Source: Pigmentiphaga sp. NML030171
Lineage (GTDB): Bacteria; Pseudomonadota; Gammaproteobacteria; Burkholderiales; Burkholderiaceae_B
DNA: 64,000 bases
Reading direction: 5' to 3'
NCBI RefSeq assembly: GCF_002188635.1
Contig: NZ_NINX01000036.1
Location: 124,001 to 188,000 of the forward strand
The position numbers and the translations under genes are program-made. Shown here in pieces: positions 1 through 8,458 of this stretch (positions are counted from its first letter, which is position 1; each line of letters opens with the position of its first letter). The notes below the pieces were generated by a model. It saw only the letters and a list, made by a program, of their open reading frames with translations, had not been told where the DNA came from and did no database searches.

Positions 1-549
1 CATGCGCGGGTGCGCGCCACGCCGGTGGGGGTGCCGTGCCCGCCCATCTGGATACTGGGCTCGAGCCTGTTCGGCGCGCGCGTGGCCGCCGCCAACGGCT
101 TCGGCTTCGCCTACGCGCACCATATCGTCCCCGAGAACGCCCATGCGGCGATGCGGCTTTATCGCGAGGAATTCCGCGCCTCGCCGTTCGGCCACGAGCC
201 GCGCGCCATCCTGGCGGTGTCGGCCGTCTGCGCGCCCACCGCCGACGAAGCCGAGCGCCTGGCCTCCACCGCCGACCTCAGCATGATGCGCACGCGCAGC
301 GGCCGCACCCGCACCCCGCTGCCCAGCGTCGAGGAAGCGCTGGCCTACGTCTATCAGCCCGACGAAGAGGCGCTGCGCCAGTACAACCGCACCCGCATCC
401 ACATCGGCACGCCCGAGGCGCTGGCCGGCTCGATCGGCGCGCTGGCCCGTGCCACGCAGGCCGACGAGGTCATGATCAACTCCCAGATCCACAGCCACGA
501 ATACCGGGTCCGCAGCTACCAGTTGCTGGCCTCGGCGCTGATGGCCTGA
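1..549 (+). CDS. LLM-class flavin-dependent oxidoreductase, C-terminal part (5' end outside window)
   Basis: The frame is open from base 1 to the TGA at 547-549, so only the last 182 residues are present. The sequence around [20 protein letters not shown] and the following FAYAHH segment match the C-terminal half of bacterial luciferase-like monooxygenases (MsnO8 group), which use reduced FMN to oxidise an unidentified substrate. The end, with [10 protein letters not shown] and a [10 protein letters not shown] segment, is also typical of this family. The FMN-binding N-terminus and the substrate cannot be judged from this fragment. It is followed after 35 bp by a 3-hydroxybutyrate dehydrogenase on the same strand, possibly in one transcript. 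Confidence 0.85.
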   Translation, partial: HARVRATPVGVPCPPIWILGSSLFGARVAAANGFGFAYAHHIVPENAHAAMRLYREEFRASPFGHEPRAILAVSAVCAPTADEAERLASTADLSMMRTRSGRTRTPLPSVEEALAYVYQPDEEALRQYNRTRIHIGTPEALAGSIGALARATQADEVMINSQIHSHEYRVRSYQLLASALMA

Positions 550-584
550 CCGCTTCCCACCCACGCGCATACCAAGGGATCAAC

Positions 585-1367
585 ATGCAGCTCCAAGGAA
601 AAGTCGCTCTCGTCACCGGCGCCGCCAGCGGCATCGGCAAGGAAATCGCCGACACGCTGGCCGCCGCGGGCGCCGCCGTCGCCATCGCGGACATCAACCT
701 GACGGCCGCCCAGGCGGTGGCCGACGAACTCAGGCTCAAGGGCTGCCAGGCGATGGCGGTGGACTTCGACGTGACCGACGAGGCGGCTGTCGAACGCGGC
801 ACCCAACAGGTGGTCGACACCTTCGGCAGCGTGGACATCCTCGTGTCCAACGCCGGCATCCAGGTCGTCAACCCCATCGACCAGTTCGCGTACGCCGACT
901 GGAAGAAGGTCATGGCCATCCACGTCGACGGCGCCTTCCTGACCACCAAGGCGGCCCTCAAGCACATGTACCGCGACGATCGCGGCGGCATCGTCATCTA
1001 CACGGGATCGGTGCATTCGCACGAAGCCTCGCCGCTGAAGTCGGCCTACGTCACCGCCAAGCACGGCCTGCTCGGCCTCGCCCGCGTGCTGGCCAAGGAA
1101 GGCGCCAAGCACAACGTGCGCTCGCACGTGGTCTGCCCCGGCTTCGTGCGCACGCCGCTGGTGGAAAAGCAGATTCCCGAGCAAGCCCGCGAGCTCGGCA
1201 TCCCGGAAGAGGAAGTGGTCAAGAAGGTCATGCTGGGCAACACCGTGGACGGCGAGTTCACCACCCTGCAGGACGTCGCGCAAACCGTCCTGTTCCTGGC
1301 GACCTTCCCCACGGCCGCCTTCACCGGACAATCGTTCGTCGTCAGCCACGGCTGGTATATGCACTAG
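585..1367 (+). CDS. 3-hydroxybutyrate dehydrogenase (short-chain dehydrogenase)
   Basis: This 260-residue protein is a classical short-chain dehydrogenase. It has the cofactor motif TGAASGIG near residue 12, the NAG motif, and the catalytic Ser with the YVTAK (Tyr-x-x-x-Lys) signature. The overall length and the C-terminal [12 protein letters not shown] ending fit D-3-hydroxybutyrate dehydrogenase, which converts 3-hydroxybutyrate to acetoacetate with NAD during use of polyhydroxybutyrate or ketone bodies. The ATG at 585 is the first Met before the conserved [10 protein letters not shown] start; upstream codons in this frame encode Arg-rich nonsense. The next gene, a patatin-like lipase, lies 204 bp downstream beyond a dispersed repeat, which fits joint action on polymer or lipid stores. 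The exact substrate is inferred. Confidence 0.85.
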   Translation: MQLQGKVALVTGAASGIGKEIADTLAAAGAAVAIADINLTAAQAVADELRLKGCQAMAVDFDVTDEAAVERGTQQVVDTFGSVDILVSNAGIQVVNPIDQFAYADWKKVMAIHVDGAFLTTKAALKHMYRDDRGGIVIYTGSVHSHEASPLKSAYVTAKHGLLGLARVLAKEGAKHNVRSHVVCPGFVRTPLVEKQIPEQARELGIPEEEVVKKVMLGNTVDGEFTTLQDVAQTVLFLATFPTAAFTGQSFVVSHGWYMH

Positions 1368-1371
1368 AGAT

Positions 1372-1535
1372 GGGAGCCCCCCCTACGCGCTTACGCGCGC
1401 CCAGCATGGTGAGCCCCCAGCCGCTGCGTGGCAGCCCCCCGAGGGAGCCGGGGCCCGCCTTGGGACGGCCCGGCGCCGGCCCCCGTCGGGCGGCACTGGC
1501 GGACCGGCGGAGCCGGATCCGCGGTGCCCTGGGTC
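1372..1535 (+). repeat. Dispersed palindromic intergenic element, copy A
   Basis: The element begins 5 bp after the stop of the dehydrogenase with a C-run followed by TACGCGCTTACGCGCG. It ends with the near-palindrome GGACCGGCGGAGCCGGATCC and then CCCTGGGTCC. The same modules recur at 49941, 50081, 53023 and 57027. This copy is longer because of extra GC-rich palindromic sequence in its middle (about 1410-1490). No convincing gene lies within it. Confidence 0.8.
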
Positions 1536-1571
1536 CGGAGACATCCGCTACGTGCGCCATGGGTGACTGAA

Positions 1572-2741
1572 ATGACTCGTTCCATCCAATCGCGGCGCGG
1601 CGAACTCGGCTACGACACCGTCGCGCTCGTCCTGCAGGGCGGCGGCGCGCTGGGCTCCTACCAGGGCGGCGTCTATGAAGGCCTGGCCGAGGCCGGCCTG
1701 CATCCGGACTGGATAGCCGGCATTTCGATCGGCGCGATCAACGCCGCCATCATTGCCGGCAACGCGCCCGAGCGGCGGGTCGAACAATTGCAGCGGTTCT
1801 GGGACCACATCTGCCGTCCGCCGCTGCTGCCGCCCACGCCGGTGGACGCGTTGCGCGATGCGCTCGCCCATCTTCCCGGTCCGGCCGGCGCGGCGCTCAG
1901 CGCCTGGGAAGCCTGGCGCGCCGTCCTGGAAGGACAGAACGGCTTCTTCGTGCCGCGGCCGGTGCCGTCATGGCCCGCGCAGCACGACCCGGGCACCGCC
2001 AGCGTCTACGACAGCACGCCGCTCAAGCGCACGCTGGAAGAATTCGTCGATTTCGACCGGCTCAATCATGGCGGCACCCGCATATCGGTGGGCGCCGTCA
2101 ACGTGCGGACCGGCAACTTCGCCTATTTCGACAACACCACCCGGGTGCTGACGGCCGACCACATCATGGCTTCGGCCGCCCTGCCCCCCGGATTCGCGCC
2201 GGTCGAGATCGACGGCGAATACTACTGGGACGGCGGCGTCGTCTCGAACACGCCGCTCTACCAGATCCTGCAATCGAGTCCGCGCCGCTATTCGCTGGTC
2301 TTCCAGGTCGACCTCTGGAGCGCGCACGGCCAGGTACCCGGCAACCTGAGCGAAGTGCCCATCCGCCAGAAGGACATCCAGTATTCCAGCCGCACGCGCC
2401 TGGTGACCGACTACATGCGCGAAGTGCAGGAATACCGCGGCCTGCTGCGCGAACTGCTCAAGCACGTGCCGGCCGGGCACGGCCGCGAGCCCTGGATGAA
2501 GCGGGCGCGCGAACTGGCCAGCGACCGACGCATCAACGTGCTGCACCTGATCTACCGCGGCGAGAAATGCGAAGCGCCGTACAAGGACTACCAGTTCGGC
2601 CGGCTGGGCATGGAAGAACGATGGACCGGAGGCCTGGCCGACATACGCCGTACACTTGAACATCCGTCCTGGCTCGAGGTACCCAGCGCCGAACATCCGT
2701 TCGTCACGCACGACGTGCACCGGCCCGCGGACGGCCGTTGA
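1572..2741 (+). CDS. Patatin-like phospholipase with DUF3734 C-terminal region
   Basis: The 389-residue protein carries the patatin Ser-Asp dyad. The oxyanion-hole glycines are in LQGGGALGSY, the nucleophile serine in GISIGAIN, and the aspartate in DGGVVSN. Residues from about 240 onward match the DUF3734 region often fused to bacterial patatins. Patatins are acyl hydrolases of phospholipids or other esters. Placement after 3-hydroxybutyrate dehydrogenase suggests, but does not prove, a role in mobilising hydroxybutyrate polymers. The ATG at 1572 is chosen because upstream codons are repeat-derived. The stop (2739-2741) overlaps a possible TTG start of the next gene, so translation may be coupled. 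Confidence 0.85.
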   Translation: MTRSIQSRRGELGYDTVALVLQGGGALGSYQGGVYEGLAEAGLHPDWIAGISIGAINAAIIAGNAPERRVEQLQRFWDHICRPPLLPPTPVDALRDALAHLPGPAGAALSAWEAWRAVLEGQNGFFVPRPVPSWPAQHDPGTASVYDSTPLKRTLEEFVDFDRLNHGGTRISVGAVNVRTGNFAYFDNTTRVLTADHIMASAALPPGFAPVEIDGEYYWDGGVVSNTPLYQILQSSPRRYSLVFQVDLWSAHGQVPGNLSEVPIRQKDIQYSSRTRLVTDYMREVQEYRGLLRELLKHVPAGHGREPWMKRARELASDRRINVLHLIYRGEKCEAPYKDYQFGRLGMEERWTGGLADIRRTLEHPSWLEVPSAEHPFVTHDVHRPADGR

Positions 2742-2746
2742 ACGTC

Positions 2747-4426
2747 ATGAACGCCTATCTCACGCTCTTCGACATCGCCGGTTTCGTCGCCCTGCTGCTG
2801 TGGGGCGTGCACATGGTGCAGACCGGCATCCAGCGGGCCTTCGGTCCGCGCCTGCGCACCACGCTGGGCGTGGCGCTGGGCAATCGCATATACGCCTTCT
2901 TCGCCGGACTTGGCGTGACGGCCATCCTGCAAAGCAGCACGGCCACCGGCCTGATCGTGGCGGGTTTCGCCGCCAACGGCCTGGTGGGCCTGGTGCCCGC
3001 GCTGGCCGCCATGCTGGGCGCCAACGTCGGCACCACCCTCATCGTGCAGGTGCTGTCGTTCGACATCTCCCGCATCGCTCCCATCCTGGTGCTGATAGGC
3101 GTGGCCATGTTCCGCCGCGGCAACGCCACGCACGTGCGCGACCTGGGACGGGTCTTCATCGGCCTGGGCCTGCTGCTGCTGTCCCTGCACCTGCTGCTTG
3201 CGCAGCTCGAACCCTATCGCGACCTGCCCGCCTTGCGCTCGGCCTTGAAGGCGCTGTCGGGCCAGCCCGGGATGGCGATCCTGCTGGCCGCCGTGCTGGC
3301 CTGGGCCGCGCACTCCAGCGTGGCCATCGTGGTGCTGGTCATGTCCTTCTCGGCCCAGCGGCTCCTGCCGGTGGACGTCGCCTTCGCGCTGGTGCTGGGC
3401 GCCAACCTGGGCACGGCCATCAACCCGCTGCTGGAAGGCTCCGCCAAGGACGACCCCCAGGCCCGCCGGCTGCCGCTGGGCAACCTGCTGAACCGCGTGG
3501 TGGGGGTGCTGATCGGCCTGGCCATGCTGCACCACATCCATCCCTGGATGACCCAGCTGGCGGGCGACAACGCGCGCGCCGTGGCCAACTTCCACACGGT
3601 CTTCAACCTGGCGCTGGCAGTCCTATTCCTGCCGCTGCTCACCCCTTACGCCGCGCTGCTGCGCCGGTGGCTGCCGTCCAACCCCGCCGCCGACCCGGGG
3701 CAGCCCCGGTACCTGGACGCCGCCGCGCGCGACCTGCCCGTGGTCGCGCTGGGCAACGCGGCGCGGGAAGCGCTGCGCATGGCGGACACCCTGCAGACCA
3801 TGCTGCACCACTCGCGCCAGGCGCTTGCCACGGGCGATCGCAAGCGCATCGCCGAGGCGCGGCGCCTGGACGACGTGCTCGATCGCCTGAACGGCGCGAT
3901 CAAGACCTACGTCGCGGGCCTGGACCCCGACGAACTGACGCGCGAAGACCGGCGCCGGGCCGACGAGATCCTGACCTTCATCATCAACCTGGAACATGCC
4001 GGCGACGTCGTGGACAAGAACCTGCTCAACGACATCAGCAAGCTGACCAAGCGGGGACTTGCCTTCTCGCCCGAGGGGCGGCGCGAGCTCGACGACATGC
4101 ATGGACGATTGGAGGCGAACCTGCGCCTGGCCGCCTCGCTGTTCGTGACGGCCGACGCCCGCGCCGCGCGGCTGCTGGCCGCCGAGAAGGAGACCTTCCG
4201 CGGCATGGAAGGCCAGGCAACGCAAACCCATTTCGAACGCCTGCGCAGCGGCCGGATCGACACCACGGAAACCAGCGCCCTGCACCTGGACGTGCTGCGC
4301 GACCTGCGCCGCATCAACAGCCATCTCGTGGCATCGGCCGCCTATGCCGCGCCCGAGGTCCTGAGCGCGTCAGGCACCGGCCCCATTGCAACCGGCACCC
4401 CCGAGACCGCCGGCACGCCGGAATGA
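2747..4426 (+). CDS. Na/Pi cotransporter family protein with PhoU-like domain
   Basis: This 559-residue membrane protein resembles NptA/YjbB-type sodium-phosphate cotransporters. The first inverted half carries the signature QSSTAT at residues 62-67; the second carries a degenerate AHSSVA near residue 190 and a GANLGTAINP segment. After several hydrophobic helices, residues from about 340 to the end are helical and charged, resembling a PhoU domain. The family moves phosphate with sodium, often outward in bacteria. A TTG at 2738 is an alternative start overlapping the patatin stop; the ATG at 2747 is preferred. It ends 3 bp from the convergent ZIP transporter gene. The window's pst operon has no phoU, which makes this PhoU-like domain notable. 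Confidence 0.88.
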   Translation: MNAYLTLFDIAGFVALLLWGVHMVQTGIQRAFGPRLRTTLGVALGNRIYAFFAGLGVTAILQSSTATGLIVAGFAANGLVGLVPALAAMLGANVGTTLIVQVLSFDISRIAPILVLIGVAMFRRGNATHVRDLGRVFIGLGLLLLSLHLLLAQLEPYRDLPALRSALKALSGQPGMAILLAAVLAWAAHSSVAIVVLVMSFSAQRLLPVDVAFALVLGANLGTAINPLLEGSAKDDPQARRLPLGNLLNRVVGVLIGLAMLHHIHPWMTQLAGDNARAVANFHTVFNLALAVLFLPLLTPYAALLRRWLPSNPAADPGQPRYLDAAARDLPVVALGNAAREALRMADTLQTMLHHSRQALATGDRKRIAEARRLDDVLDRLNGAIKTYVAGLDPDELTREDRRRADEILTFIINLEHAGDVVDKNLLNDISKLTKRGLAFSPEGRRELDDMHGRLEANLRLAASLFVTADARAARLLAAEKETFRGMEGQATQTHFERLRSGRIDTTETSALHLDVLRDLRRINSHLVASAAYAAPEVLSASGTGPIATGTPETAGTPE

Positions 4427-4429
4427 ACC

Positions 4430-5287
4430 TCAGTGGGCGGACGGCGGGGGCGGAGAAACGGGATCGGCCGCGGTGACCGCCGGAGCGGCCTGCCCGTGCT
4501 CCGGCCCGTGGGCATGGCGGTGGAACACCGAGTTGACGGCATAGATCGCCAGTACGCCGGCCGCGATCAGCACGAATTGCGGCAGGCTCTCGCGCACTGT
4601 GGTGCGGCGCTGCATCTGCGGCATCAGGTCCGCCACCGCGATATATAGGAAACTGCTGGCCGCAAGCGTCAGCACGTAGGGGACCCATTGCCGGGAATCG
4701 GCCAGCAGGTAGTAGCCGACCAATCCGCCGGCGATGGCGGTCATGCTCGACAGCACGTTGAACAGCAAGGCTTTCTTGCGCGTGAAACCGGCGTTGACCA
4801 GCACGATGAAATCGCCCAGCTCCTGCGGAATCTCGTGCGCGGCGATGGTCAGCGTGGTCAGCACCCCCAGCATGGGATCGGCCAGGAAGGCGGCGGCGAT
4901 GACGATGCCGTCGCAGAAATTGTGCAGCCCGTCGCCCACCAGCACGGCCATCCCGCCGCGTCCGGCCTCGTGGGCATCGTGCCCGGGAGGATGCCCGTGC
5001 CCGTCGTGCTCGTGGTGGTGGTTGTGGCGCAGCACCGCCAGCTTCTCGAGCATGAAGAAACCCAGCAACCCCGCCAGCAGCAGCGCGAACAGCACGCGCG
5101 TGTCGGCCTCGGAATCGAAAGCCTCGGGCAGCGTGTGGAGCAGCGCCACCGACAGCATGACGCCGACCGAAAAGCTGATCATCTGGTGAAGAAAGCGGGC
5201 GAAATACCGGAAGGCCAGCCAGCCGGCGACGACCACCGACAGGACTCCGCTCGCCAGGGTGGCGAGCAGGATGAAGGTTAGGGTCAC
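4430..5287 (-). CDS. ZIP family divalent metal transporter
   Basis: This 285-residue protein has the ZIP hallmarks: a His-rich cytoplasmic loop (residues about 88-106) between helices III and IV, HNFCDG in helix IV (122-127) and HEIPQELGDF in helix V (151-160), which form the binuclear metal site. The HEIPQELGDF form is typical of LIV-1-like ZIPs. It probably imports zinc or another divalent metal across the inner membrane. The start is GTG at 5287. A second His-rich stretch and a Pro-rich tail close the C-terminus. It is convergent with the Na/Pi cotransporter. A short inverted repeat lies about 30 bp upstream. Confidence 0.9.
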   Translation of the reverse strand: MTLTFILLATLASGVLSVVVAGWLAFRYFARFLHQMISFSVGVMLSVALLHTLPEAFDSEADTRVLFALLLAGLLGFFMLEKLAVLRHNHHHEHDGHGHPPGHDAHEAGRGGMAVLVGDGLHNFCDGIVIAAAFLADPMLGVLTTLTIAAHEIPQELGDFIVLVNAGFTRKKALLFNVLSSMTAIAGGLVGYYLLADSRQWVPYVLTLAASSFLYIAVADLMPQMQRRTTVRESLPQFVLIAAGVLAIYAVNSVFHRHAHGPEHGQAAPAVTAADPVSPPPPSAH

Positions 5288-5318
5288 GGGATGCTCGTGA
5301 AACTCAGTTGCAGAAACA

Positions 5319-5335
5319 GAAGTATACGTAACTTC
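5319..5335 (-). promoter_or_regulatory. Inverted repeat upstream of the ZIP gene (candidate operator)
   Basis: GAAGT and ACTTC form a perfect 5-bp inverted repeat around a 7-bp centre, 31 bp before the GTG start of the ZIP gene and 7 bp past the stop of the PIN gene. The position suits a metal-responsive operator. I cannot assign it to Zur or any other regulator from sequence alone. Confidence 0.35.
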
Positions 5336-5342
5336 CGGAGTT

Positions 5343-5969
5343 TTACGAATCGATGTCGTCAGCCAGCAGCCGCGCGGTGCGGAACAGGCGTTCGCGCCTC
5401 AGGATGGCGGCCGGAGACTCGTCCCGGCCCAAGGTCCGGGCATACTCCGGCAGGCGCCGCAGCGCGGCCGCCAAGGAAACCCTGTCCTGGTCCACCCAGG
5501 CCGCCAATTGCCGGTCCGGATCCCTGACGGACACATCCAGGCGGCGCAGTTCCGAGCGATTGAAATCCTTCAGGTTCCAGGTCAGCACGCACACCTCGGG
5601 GCGCACGAGCCGGGCGCTCCGGGCACGGCTCGCCAGCCCCGCCGCGACCACGTGCCGGTCTTTCGGATCGCTGTAGTGCAGGCCCACCTCGTAGGCCGAG
5701 ACATCGCCGGCGTTCGCCTCGGGAAAGCGGCGCCCCATGGACGCCCATTCTTCTTCCAGCACCGCCGGCTCGACCTCCCAGATCCGGGCCGCGTTGCGCC
5801 GCCACTCCTGCCCGATGCGCTCGCTCCAGACCGGCCGGAACCAGCCGATCTGGGCCAGGTCCAGCAACAACGGCCGCAGGATGCTGGACATCAGCACGCA
5901 GGCATCCAGGACCAGCCACAGCGGCGGGTGGTCCGCGGCCGGCCCGGGTATCGGGGGAAACGCGTTCAC
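5343..5969 (-). CDS. PIN domain protein, translationally coupled to the dienelactone hydrolase
   Basis: The 208-residue protein has a PIN-like start with LDACVLMS (conserved Asp near residue 22), a central DPKDRHVVAAGL containing two aspartates, and TWNLKDF, consistent with an RNase-fold PIN domain. PIN proteins are metal-dependent ribonucleases, often toxins. No small antitoxin gene is adjacent, so a toxin role is only one possibility. The GTG start at 5969 overlaps the TGA of the upstream dienelactone hydrolase (GTGA), indicating coupled translation. Its C-terminal region of about 70 residues is Arg-rich and lies beyond a minimal PIN domain. Confidence 0.7.
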   Translation of the reverse strand: MNAFPPIPGPAADHPPLWLVLDACVLMSSILRPLLLDLAQIGWFRPVWSERIGQEWRRNAARIWEVEPAVLEEEWASMGRRFPEANAGDVSAYEVGLHYSDPKDRHVVAAGLASRARSARLVRPEVCVLTWNLKDFNRSELRRLDVSVRDPDRQLAAWVDQDRVSLAAALRRLPEYARTLGRDESPAAILRRERLFRTARLLADDIDS

Positions 5970-6841
5970 AGATGCCGCGCGAACCAGTCCTGGGCCAGCC
6001 GCCATCCTTCCTTGGCATCGGCCTCGCGGTAACTTGGCCGGTAATCGGCGTGGAATCCGTGGGGCGCGTCGCGGAACAGCACGAAACTCGACTCGCGAGC
6101 GGCCGGACCGCCCTTGGCCAGGGCATCCTTCATGGCATTGATGGAAGTCGGCGGAATGCCCGCATCCTGGCCTCCATACAGGCCCAGCACCGGTGCCTTC
6201 ACCTGCGCGGCGATGTCGACGGGATTGAGCGGCTGCAAGGCCGTGGGATCGCCGACGAGCTTTCCGTACCAGGCCACGCCGGCCTTCACCGCCGGATTGT
6301 GGGCGGCATACAGCCAGACGATGCGGCCGCCCCAGCAGAAACCGGTCACGCCCAGCCGCGTACGGCTGCCGCCATGCGTGGCGGCCCAGCGCGCGGTGGC
6401 GTCGAGATCGGCCAGGACCTGGTCGTCGGGCACCTTGCTGACCACTTCGGCGGACAACCTGGCGATCTCGGTGTACTTGGACGGATCGCCCTGGCGCGCG
6501 TACAGCTCGGGCGCGACCGCCAGGTAGCCGGCCTTGGCCCAGCGGCGGCAGACGTCGCGGATGTATTCATGCACACCGAAGATTTCCTGCACCACGAGCA
6601 CCACCGGCGCGTTCTTCTTGCCGGCCGGCGCCGCCCGGTAGGCGGGGATCTCGCCGCCGCGCACGGGAATCCTGACCTCGCCCGCGACCAGTCCGTCCGT
6701 GCCGGTGCGGATTGCCGTCTGCGCCATGACCGGCCCCGCGGCCAACGTGAAACCGCCGGCCAGCGTGGTGGTGAGGAAGCCGCGCCGGTTCAGGCTGAGC
6801 GGCGGCAGGAGACTGTCGAATTCGGTACCCGGGCTGTCCAT
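5966..6841 (-). CDS. Exported dienelactone hydrolase family protein
   Basis: This 291-residue alpha/beta hydrolase has the dienelactone hydrolase triad: Cys169 in GFCWGG, Asp226 in GGQD and His261 in APHGF. The N-terminus carries a twin-arginine-like segment (LNRRGFLTTTLAGG, residues 17-30) and an alanine-rich cleavage region ending at VMAQT, so Tat export to the periplasm is likely. Family members hydrolyse dienelactones or other esters; the substrate is unknown here. The ATG at 6841 is preceded by GGAGGGTTCC, a good ribosome site. It is the first gene of a two-gene unit with the PIN gene and lies downstream of the cNMP/GGDEF gene on the same strand. Confidence 0.88.
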   Translation of the reverse strand: MDSPGTEFDSLLPPLSLNRRGFLTTTLAGGFTLAAGPVMAQTAIRTGTDGLVAGEVRIPVRGGEIPAYRAAPAGKKNAPVVLVVQEIFGVHEYIRDVCRRWAKAGYLAVAPELYARQGDPSKYTEIARLSAEVVSKVPDDQVLADLDATARWAATHGGSRTRLGVTGFCWGGRIVWLYAAHNPAVKAGVAWYGKLVGDPTALQPLNPVDIAAQVKAPVLGLYGGQDAGIPPTSINAMKDALAKGGPAARESSFVLFRDAPHGFHADYRPSYREADAKEGWRLAQDWFARHL

Positions 6842-6882
6842 GGAACCCTCCTTGGGGACACGGCGGTTGACGAAGAAACGAT

Positions 6883-7875
6883 TCAGCCCGGCGGAGGTTC
6901 GACCGTGTTTCGGCCCCGTTCCTTGGCGCGCTCCAGTGCCGCCTGCGCCCTGGAAAACGTCGCCTCGAAATCCCCCTGTGCCCGGACCACGCCGGCCGAC
7001 AGGGTGATCTGCGTGCCCAGGCTGCCCCGCAGCGCGAACTGGCGTCCGCCGACGTGCAGGCGCAGGCGTTCGCACATGGCGAGCGTTTCCGCCAGCGAAG
7101 CCGGAACCAGCACGGCGAAGCGGTCGCCGGCCACCCGCGCCAGCATGTCGAGCGAGGGCAGCAGATTCCTTGTCAGATCGGCCAACTGGCGCAGGATAGC
7201 ATCGCCCGCGGCGCGGCCCAACGCCTGGTTCAGGCGGTCGAAACGGTCGATGTCGATCAGCGCCAGGCACAGGGGTTCGCCATCGCGCTCGGCGCGTGCC
7301 ATCTCGGCGGGGTAGGCCGTGGCCATCCATCGACGGTTGTAGAGCCCGGTGACGGCATCGTGACTGGCCATGAAGTCGATGCCGGCAGAAGCCTCGCGCG
7401 GATCGTGGCGCAGATTGGCCGCCCGCAGCCGCGCGCTCAGCATGTCCAGCGCGTTCAGCGCGATGCGCGGCACCGTTTCCATCACCGCGCGCAGCCGCGT
7501 TGCCTCCAGCGCCACCAGCCGGGCGGGCCACTGCGCGGCCACGTACACGGTACCGCCTTCGGGACCGACCAGCGCATGCTCGCCCAGGCCGTCGCCGGGA
7601 ACGAAGCGCGCCACCCGCTTCTGCAGGTCGGCGTCCAGGAAGGCGGCCAGTTGCCCTTCCACCAGCACATAGACATGGTGATTGGGCTCGCCCGGCTGCA
7701 ACAGGATCGCGCCGTGGGCGAGGTGGGTGGCGAAGGCGAACTCCCGGACCCGGTCGCGCTGGTCCGGCGTGCAGCCGGCGAACAGCGGCGAGCGGGCCAG
7801 GGCATCCAGGTCCTCGGCGGTCAGGTCGCCGGGCGAGCCGTCTGGAGGAAGATGGGAGGGAATATGGCCGGTCAT
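6883..7875 (-). CDS. Cyclic-nucleotide-binding plus degenerate GGDEF protein
   Basis: This 330-residue protein has an N-terminal cyclic-nucleotide-binding beta-roll (about residues 28-140) and a C-terminal GGDEF fold that opens with HDAVTGLYNRR. The diguanylate cyclase signature reads AGDRF (249-253) where active enzymes have GG(D/E)EF. Loss of the first Gly and the Glu-to-Arg change should abolish cyclase activity. I see no upstream RxxD inhibitory site. It may therefore act as a nucleotide sensor rather than a c-di-GMP synthase. The ATG at 7875 precedes MTGHIPS; upstream in-frame codons run into the divergent lipoprotein promoter region. Confidence 0.82.
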   Translation of the reverse strand: MTGHIPSHLPPDGSPGDLTAEDLDALARSPLFAGCTPDQRDRVREFAFATHLAHGAILLQPGEPNHHVYVLVEGQLAAFLDADLQKRVARFVPGDGLGEHALVGPEGGTVYVAAQWPARLVALEATRLRAVMETVPRIALNALDMLSARLRAANLRHDPREASAGIDFMASHDAVTGLYNRRWMATAYPAEMARAERDGEPLCLALIDIDRFDRLNQALGRAAGDAILRQLADLTRNLLPSLDMLARVAGDRFAVLVPASLAETLAMCERLRLHVGGRQFALRGSLGTQITLSAGVVRAQGDFEATFSRAQAALERAKERGRNTVEPPPG

Positions 7876-7953
7876 CCCCCGTTTATCGGCATCGAGGCGG
7901 GCAAATTGAGTTCGCCCTACAGTTCCGCCGGCCTGCGTCCGATAAGAGATTCC

Positions 7954-8394
7954 ATGAGCCCGCGAACCTTCCTTTCCCGTCCTTTCGCCCCCCCGCCGAC
8001 CCGCCGCGCGCTGCGCGCAGGATGCCGGCTGCTGGCCGCGTGGGTCCTGCTGGCGGCGGCCGGCTGCGACTACCTGGGCCTGCAGCCCGTCTCGCAGATC
8101 GAGGCCAGGAAGGACTCCGAGGGGCGCGCCATCGGCGGGGCCTGCCGCCAGGCCGGCCGCGCGCTGGAAGACTGCTACACGTTCAATCCGCACATGTCCA
8201 AGGCCGCGATCTTCACCGGCTGGAAGGAAATGAACGACTACATGCTGCAGAACAGTCTGACGGAAGTCCGCCCCGAGGTCGCGCCGGTGCTGCCCGCCGG
8301 CCGCGCCAGGGCCGACGCGGCACCGGCGGGCACTCCCATGGCCAGCCCGCCCGGCAAGCCGGCGGCACGCGCGACCGTTTACACTACGCCCTAA
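7954..8394 (+). CDS. Small lipoprotein of unknown function
   Basis: The 146-residue protein has a basic N-terminus, a hydrophobic stretch and the lipobox LAAAGC (Cys38), so it should be lipidated and anchored to a membrane. The mature part contains paired cysteines (GGACRQAG and LEDCYTF), which could form a disulfide, and a Pro/Ala-rich tail. It resembles uncharacterised Burkholderiales lipoproteins in outline only. It is divergent from the cNMP/GGDEF gene (78 bp between starts) and is followed by another lipoprotein gene 64 bp downstream. Confidence 0.7.
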   Translation: MSPRTFLSRPFAPPPTRRALRAGCRLLAAWVLLAAAGCDYLGLQPVSQIEARKDSEGRAIGGACRQAGRALEDCYTFNPHMSKAAIFTGWKEMNDYMLQNSLTEVRPEVAPVLPAGRARADAAPAGTPMASPPGKPAARATVYTTP

Positions 8395-8458
8395 GGCCGT
8401 CCCGACGCGGACGAGCGCCTTCCGGGAAACGCCTCATTTCCCGTCCACAGGACATTTC

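Noticed and set aside
36-584. Upstream in-frame extension of 3-hydroxybutyrate dehydrogenase through the preceding gene
   Set aside because: The extension is Arg/His/Pro-rich, overlaps the oxidoreductase gene in another frame, and the conserved short-chain dehydrogenase start lies just after the ATG at 585.
1428-1571. N-terminal extension of the patatin into the repeat element
   Set aside because: The extra residues are encoded by the dispersed repeat and do not belong to the family; the ATG at 1572 gives the expected start.
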